Shown: in pieces, positions 58,501 through 62,000 of the stretch
How positions within the stretch are numbered: the first letter of the stretch is position 1
Layout of the letters: each line of letters starts with the position of its first letter
NCBI GenBank assembly: GCA_002633005.1
Contig: NMRA01000024.1
Location: 101,744 to 163,743, forward strand
DNA from: Phoronis australis
Lineage: Eukaryota; Phoronida; Phoronidae
Reading direction: 5' to 3'
Length of the DNA stretch: 62,000 nt
Notes under the pieces: generated by a model
What the model saw: only the letters and a program-made list of their open reading frames with translations
The model's database searches: none
What the model was told of the DNA's origin: nothing
Position numbers and translations under genes: made by a program

Positions 58501-59769
58501 TATAAGCTGTAGTTTGTAAGGGTGAAAATAGTTCAATATGAAACAGGACCAACTGCTGGCCACAGACACAGAGGTATTTCATGGCCTCATGTATACGTGG
58601 CATCAACGGCGGAAACCACTTCCGAAACGATTTACCCGCTTTCCTCGCAGTTTCATAGTTTGCACAAGCGGGAACGATACACCACACCATCAGAGCGGCA
58701 CTCACTCAGCTGCGTCGTGTATTCACCTTCCTCACAGGTTAACGCGACAACTTTCGGCTAGGTGAGATCGACTGTATATACGAGGTTATGTGGAATTTGA
58801 TTTATAGGTATTTTATCTAGCCACATAGAAAAAACTATGTTGCCCCCGCAAAGTACTCACAAGGATGAACGCTATGAGATCTGGCCCACCGACTAATATA
58901 AACCGATTAAGACGGCAGCGAAAACTAAAGCCTTTAACTTGTCATTATGGTACTTAGCATCTGTTGAGTGACCGATTTTCGGTGCGATAAAAGAACATAA
59001 ATTTCAAATGCTAAAAATTACTTTAACCATAACGACAGGTATTCCCATTGTTTCCAACAGTAGTGAATGTGTCAAGAATACCCGCGTCACTGAGATACAT
59101 TTCGGAAATCACAGCCATGTGTGTATTGCTATATTTTTATTGTCAATTTTTGAAATTTTATGCCATTTATCTTCGGCGGCCATTGTGTATTGCACCCATA
59201 CTTGAAAGTTGCGTTCCTCGGCGAGGACGCAAGGCCTCGTGCGAGTAAAGTGCAACTACTAAGTGGTTGCCACTGAAAATTATGGGCCGGTCGTTTTCAC
59301 TTGTCCTGAATAAAGTGTTCAGGGTTAGAGTCCATTGTCATTATAAGCATTCTATCGTGACAGGGACAATTACGGAGATAGCTGGCTTAGGCAGTGAGTT
59401 GGCTATTGATATACAGGGAATTGACGAAGTTTTAGGTTATCAAAACTATGTAATACTGCAACAGAGTTGAAAATGGTTAAGATTTGGAGTATTAGGTCTC
59501 CTTTGGTTGATGGTACAGCTTGGGCGCATGTCAGCGTTAGCAAGCACGACTTCCTTTCTCGCATTCCAATGCACGTATTAGGAGTGGTTGTAGCTACTTC
59601 CTTTGTTTTCATTCAAAGCATCATTTATGTCTTGGTTTCCCTGCTTTGCTTCCAGGTTACCTTTACAACGAATTACGAGGGCGATGGAAACTGGAAATCT
59701 ACGCACACTTATCCCGGAGGCAAAGTAGTCCATGAGACCATGCACGTCACTGGAGATACGATGAAGCTA
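52436..59769 (+). CDS. Fatty-acid-binding protein (FABP/iLBP family), first three exons
   Basis: A small cytosolic beta-barrel lipid carrier. Three exons join in frame to 122 residues; family members are about 130-137 residues, so one short last exon is missing. The N-terminus MDDIVGTWAFVSSENDEAYA carries the GTW signature of the family. The middle exon has TTTVYEALGDGRYKC and IETVFEIGKP. The third has TYPGGKVVHETMHVTGDTMK, matching the GGKLVH...DGxxL pattern. Intron phases (1, then 0) and positions match the conserved four-exon FABP structure. The last exon (about 15 codons, usually ending R-x-Y/F-x-R/K) was not seen between 59770 and 62000 and may lie beyond the window. I cannot assign a vertebrate paralogue. 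Confidence 0.9.
53074..54296. mobile_element. 1.2-kb hAT-like non-autonomous transposon
   Basis: The ends TAGTGGCGGATCTACG and CGTAGATCCGCCACTG are 15-bp inverted repeats, followed by G-run and C-run subterminal blocks. No transposase frame is recognised. The flanks (TAGTCATG and TCACATGT) do not form a clean target duplication. It lies in FABP intron 1. The TIR resembles a type widespread in aquatic invertebrates (from memory). Confidence 0.8.
53587..53632. repeat. GTACAT microsatellite, duplicated
   Basis: TGTGTACATGTACATGTAAT occurs twice in tandem inside the hAT-like element. It is strongly palindromic. Confidence 0.85.
56394..56634. mobile_element. Internally deleted relative of the 53074-54296 element
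   Basis: It keeps the subterminal blocks GGGGGGTTCAGGGGGTTCAA, TCTTACACGGGAGGGGGAAAC and CTGAAAACGTAGACTGATCTGCC in the same order as the longer element, but in only 240 bp. It also lies in FABP intron 1. Confidence 0.75.
57156..57337 (+). CDS. FABP exon 2
   Basis: Phase 1 to phase 0. It encodes TPIEVMKKISQVGTTTVYEA and FEIGKPVTSKVKFGEEEFE. Its length (182 nt) is slightly above the 173 nt common in vertebrate FABP genes. Confidence 0.93.
59656..59769 (+). CDS. FABP exon 3
   Basis: Thirty-eight codons in phase 0-0 give VTFTTNYEGDGNWKSTH and YPGGKVVHETMHVTGDTMKL. Acceptor GCTTCCAG, donor GTGAGT. Confidence 0.92.
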
Positions 59770-59843
59770 GTGAGTTTTATTGATCAACATGAATCGTTGT
59801 TGTCGTTATCGTCGTTATGCGATCCAAATAATTGACCTATTGT

Positions 59844-60469
59844 CAGGATTTTGAGTGACGGCTTAAATGACCATTAAGAACGCAGCATTATTGACACACA
59901 TTCGTTTCCAAGCCGCCATTGTACCCGACAAACAATACGTATACGTTGCCGGGTAAAACTTGTTTGTTATTCGACATTAGGCAAGGGGGCGAAGCTTGCG
60001 ACAGATCAATTCCAGGGTCCGTCACCGGTGTGAAGCATTTTAATCTGTCCACAATGACCTTTAGCGGGATGATCGAGAACTGACGCGTGCGCATGTTCCC
60101 AGAGTGACAAGTTAGCTTTACATTTTTTACAGATCGCTTACGGATGCCTAGAATGACGAATTATGCGAGAAATCACCCTCAACCTCGCCTTGCGAAACCA
60201 CTGGCTACTCTTCACACTTCGTCATTCAAGGAATGTAAAGATGATCCGTCAGGTCCACTGGCATGAGACCCGTCCTTCCCCCTGCCTGGGAATGCGGTAC
60301 ACGGGTTGACCTATTGCAAGCTCCGCCCCCCTTGCGTAACGTCGACTAACAAACAATAAGTTTTACCCGGCAACGTGTTGTTTGTCGGGTAAAATGGCGG
60401 CTTGGAGGCGAAGGTGTGTCAAGAATGATGAGTTCTAAATGGTCAGTTAAGGCGTCACTCAAAATCCTG
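59844..60469. mobile_element. 626-bp element with ~160-bp terminal inverted repeats
   Basis: The left arm (59844-60004) starts CAGGATTTTGAGTGACGGCT. The right arm (60311-60469) is its diverged complement and ends GCGTCACTCAAAATCCTG. The arms also share CCGCCATTTTACCCGACAAA-like and GGGTAAAACTTGTTTGTT-like blocks. No open frame of note. A solo arm is at 31392-31555. Confidence 0.8.
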
Positions 60470-62000
60470 GCGATAGTTCAATTTGTCGGCTAAGACGTAC
60501 GGAACGCGATTTCCCGCGAGATCTACCAAAGGGTTAAAGATGCTATGTCTCATTAAATTGTGAATATGCAAATGAAGTACTAGTTCACAAATAACCCCGG
60601 GAACCATTCGAAAACCAGTTACCATTACAAACTCGCGAAAGTCTCGTTTTTGATACTATTTTACGTAACGTAATGTGTCATTGTTACCCGAATGAAACAA
60701 GGCACAGTTTTCATTATTTGTTAATTTCACTACTAAATAACAATTGCGTAATATTTAGAATTACTAGGGTTTTCTATATGTTTACATTTGATTTTAAGTG
60801 TATCAGTTGTGGTGTTTTCTTTAAAACAGCGCAATTTATTTTCAGATTGTTTCTCTTTCTGATTATACTTGTACACCCACTTCTCTAGGTGGCGCTTGCT
60901 TCAAATTTAAATATTCTCGGTTTTAATGAGACGGAGCATCTTTAAATAAACTAATTACCACAGCAGAGACCAGACAGATCCGATCTATTCTGGCTCGTGA
61001 TTGGTTATATAAATGGCGCGACTGTCCCTCTCAAGTGCAAAAGGTCGCAGATTGGTTTCTTCGTCACAATAATTCTCTTTTTGTGTAATTCCATGCTAAT
61101 GTCCGGTAGACAACAGGAGGGCAATACTGTTTGCGTATGCTTCACTAGTGTGAGCTCACAGTTGCGGATCTAGGATATAACAAGGGGGGGGGGCAACATT
61201 TTGTCTGTAAGCATTTGCGCAAACCACGATTATAGATGCGCATAGCACCGAATGGGGGGAGTTCGGGAGGTTTTTTTTTCCTCTAGAAATCAAGCATTTT
61301 CCTTGATTCCTGAAGTATTATCCAAGAAAAAAAACACACGGAGAACATGTCAAACAGGGAAAACTGCAAATCCCACAGACTCTAACTTACGACCTGGCTG
61401 ATAAAGCGCGCGTGCTTTACCACTACACCACCACGATTTATCTCCTAATTTGATACTAAGAGACCTACTTGTTTACGGTTCACAGCGTTTGCGCGCGAAA
61501 CCTACTTCTTTTTGTAATGCTTATTACACGTTTTATATTTTGTGCAATCGATTCGTAACAAATTTGTTGCATTTAACATAGTCTTCAATTGCCCAAAAGA
61601 CCAAATCCGTTTTTCGTGTTGGCAATAATGACGGGATTGCTTTGGAAATCGTCTTAAATTAAGGTTTGACAAAGAGGGAATTATGAGTTTCTGAGTGATT
61701 CACTAAGGCTTCGATTAAAATTCACATCTTACCAGGAGCTTCTGTTTTTTCATTGTCACTCAGGTTCCATTTTCTTTAAAAAATGAAGTAATTTTCCTCG
61801 TTGCACAGTGGAGCAGACGACGGAAACGGAGTCGTAGTGCGCAGCGCCACTGCTGGTCGCCTGGGATATCGCGAGAGAGCCTAATACTTAGCCATAGTTC
61901 CGTTACGATTGCGCCGTGTTCCCAATTTGACACTTGAAATTGAATCTGACCCTCCCCCCAACACTAAAACTGCACACATTTAAATCTTGTTTCATCCGCA
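60470..62000. other. Right end of window: no gene recognised
   Basis: It may be the last FABP intron. No FABP exon 4 was found. Near 61376-61440 (minus strand) there is a tRNA-like A box (TGGTGTAGTGGTAAAGCACG) with a degraded B box, perhaps a SINE. Near 61160 TTGCGGATCTAGG followed by a G run resembles one end of the hAT-like family. Confidence 0.45.

Noticed and set aside
1-62000. CRISPR arrays, operons or prokaryotic-type genes
   Set aside because: The tandem repeats have no spacer structure and all recognised genes are spliced animal genes.

Overview
This is nuclear DNA from an animal, probably an aquatic invertebrate. The genes have many short exons with GT-AG introns of 0.3-5 kb, and the AT-rich introns hold minisatellites, foldback repeats, hAT-like miniature transposons and pieces of non-LTR retrotransposons. 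All three genes are animal families. I cannot name the species. One run of 571 unknown bases (19381-19951) is an assembly gap.

Region 1 (1-29553, minus strand) is most of an ADAM17/TACE sheddase gene. I could join 17 successive coding exon positions in frame: signal peptide, prodomain with cysteine switch, an RVKR furin site, the zinc metalloprotease domain and most of the disintegrin/cysteine-rich part. The membrane-spanning and cytoplasmic exons lie beyond base 1. Two things stand out. Exon position 9 is present as three homologous alternatives (13679-13826, 11682-11829, 10937-11075). All have length 3n+1, so only transcripts carrying exactly one stay in frame. Further on, the zinc-site codons for Glu-Phe of HEFGH are supplied by a 6-nt microexon (6762-6767). 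Skipping it leaves the frame intact but removes the catalytic glutamate.

Region 2 (29554-32700) is the head-to-head intergenic region between ADAM17 and SPAG1. It holds foldbacks, short tandem repeats, a CCAAT-bearing array and an X-box-like (RFX) site 5' of SPAG1.

Region 3 (32701-48319, plus strand) is a complete SPAG1 coding region of 18 coding exons and 829 codons. SPAG1 is a dynein-arm assembly co-chaperone with three TPR clusters. This model stops before the C-terminal RPAP3-type domain of the vertebrate protein.

Region 4 (48320-52337) is intergenic with a retrotransposon relic. Region 5 (52338-59769, plus strand) is a fatty-acid-binding protein gene with a TATA box and the first three of the usual four exons. 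The last exon was not found before the window ends. Its introns carry a 1.2-kb hAT-like element, a shorter relative, and a 626-bp element with long terminal inverted repeats.

The three genes do not form a pathway. ADAM17 is a cell-surface protease, SPAG1 a cytosolic ciliary assembly factor and FABP a cytosolic lipid carrier. Exon boundaries were derived by eye from reading frame, splice signals and recalled family similarity; no search or transcript data were available.
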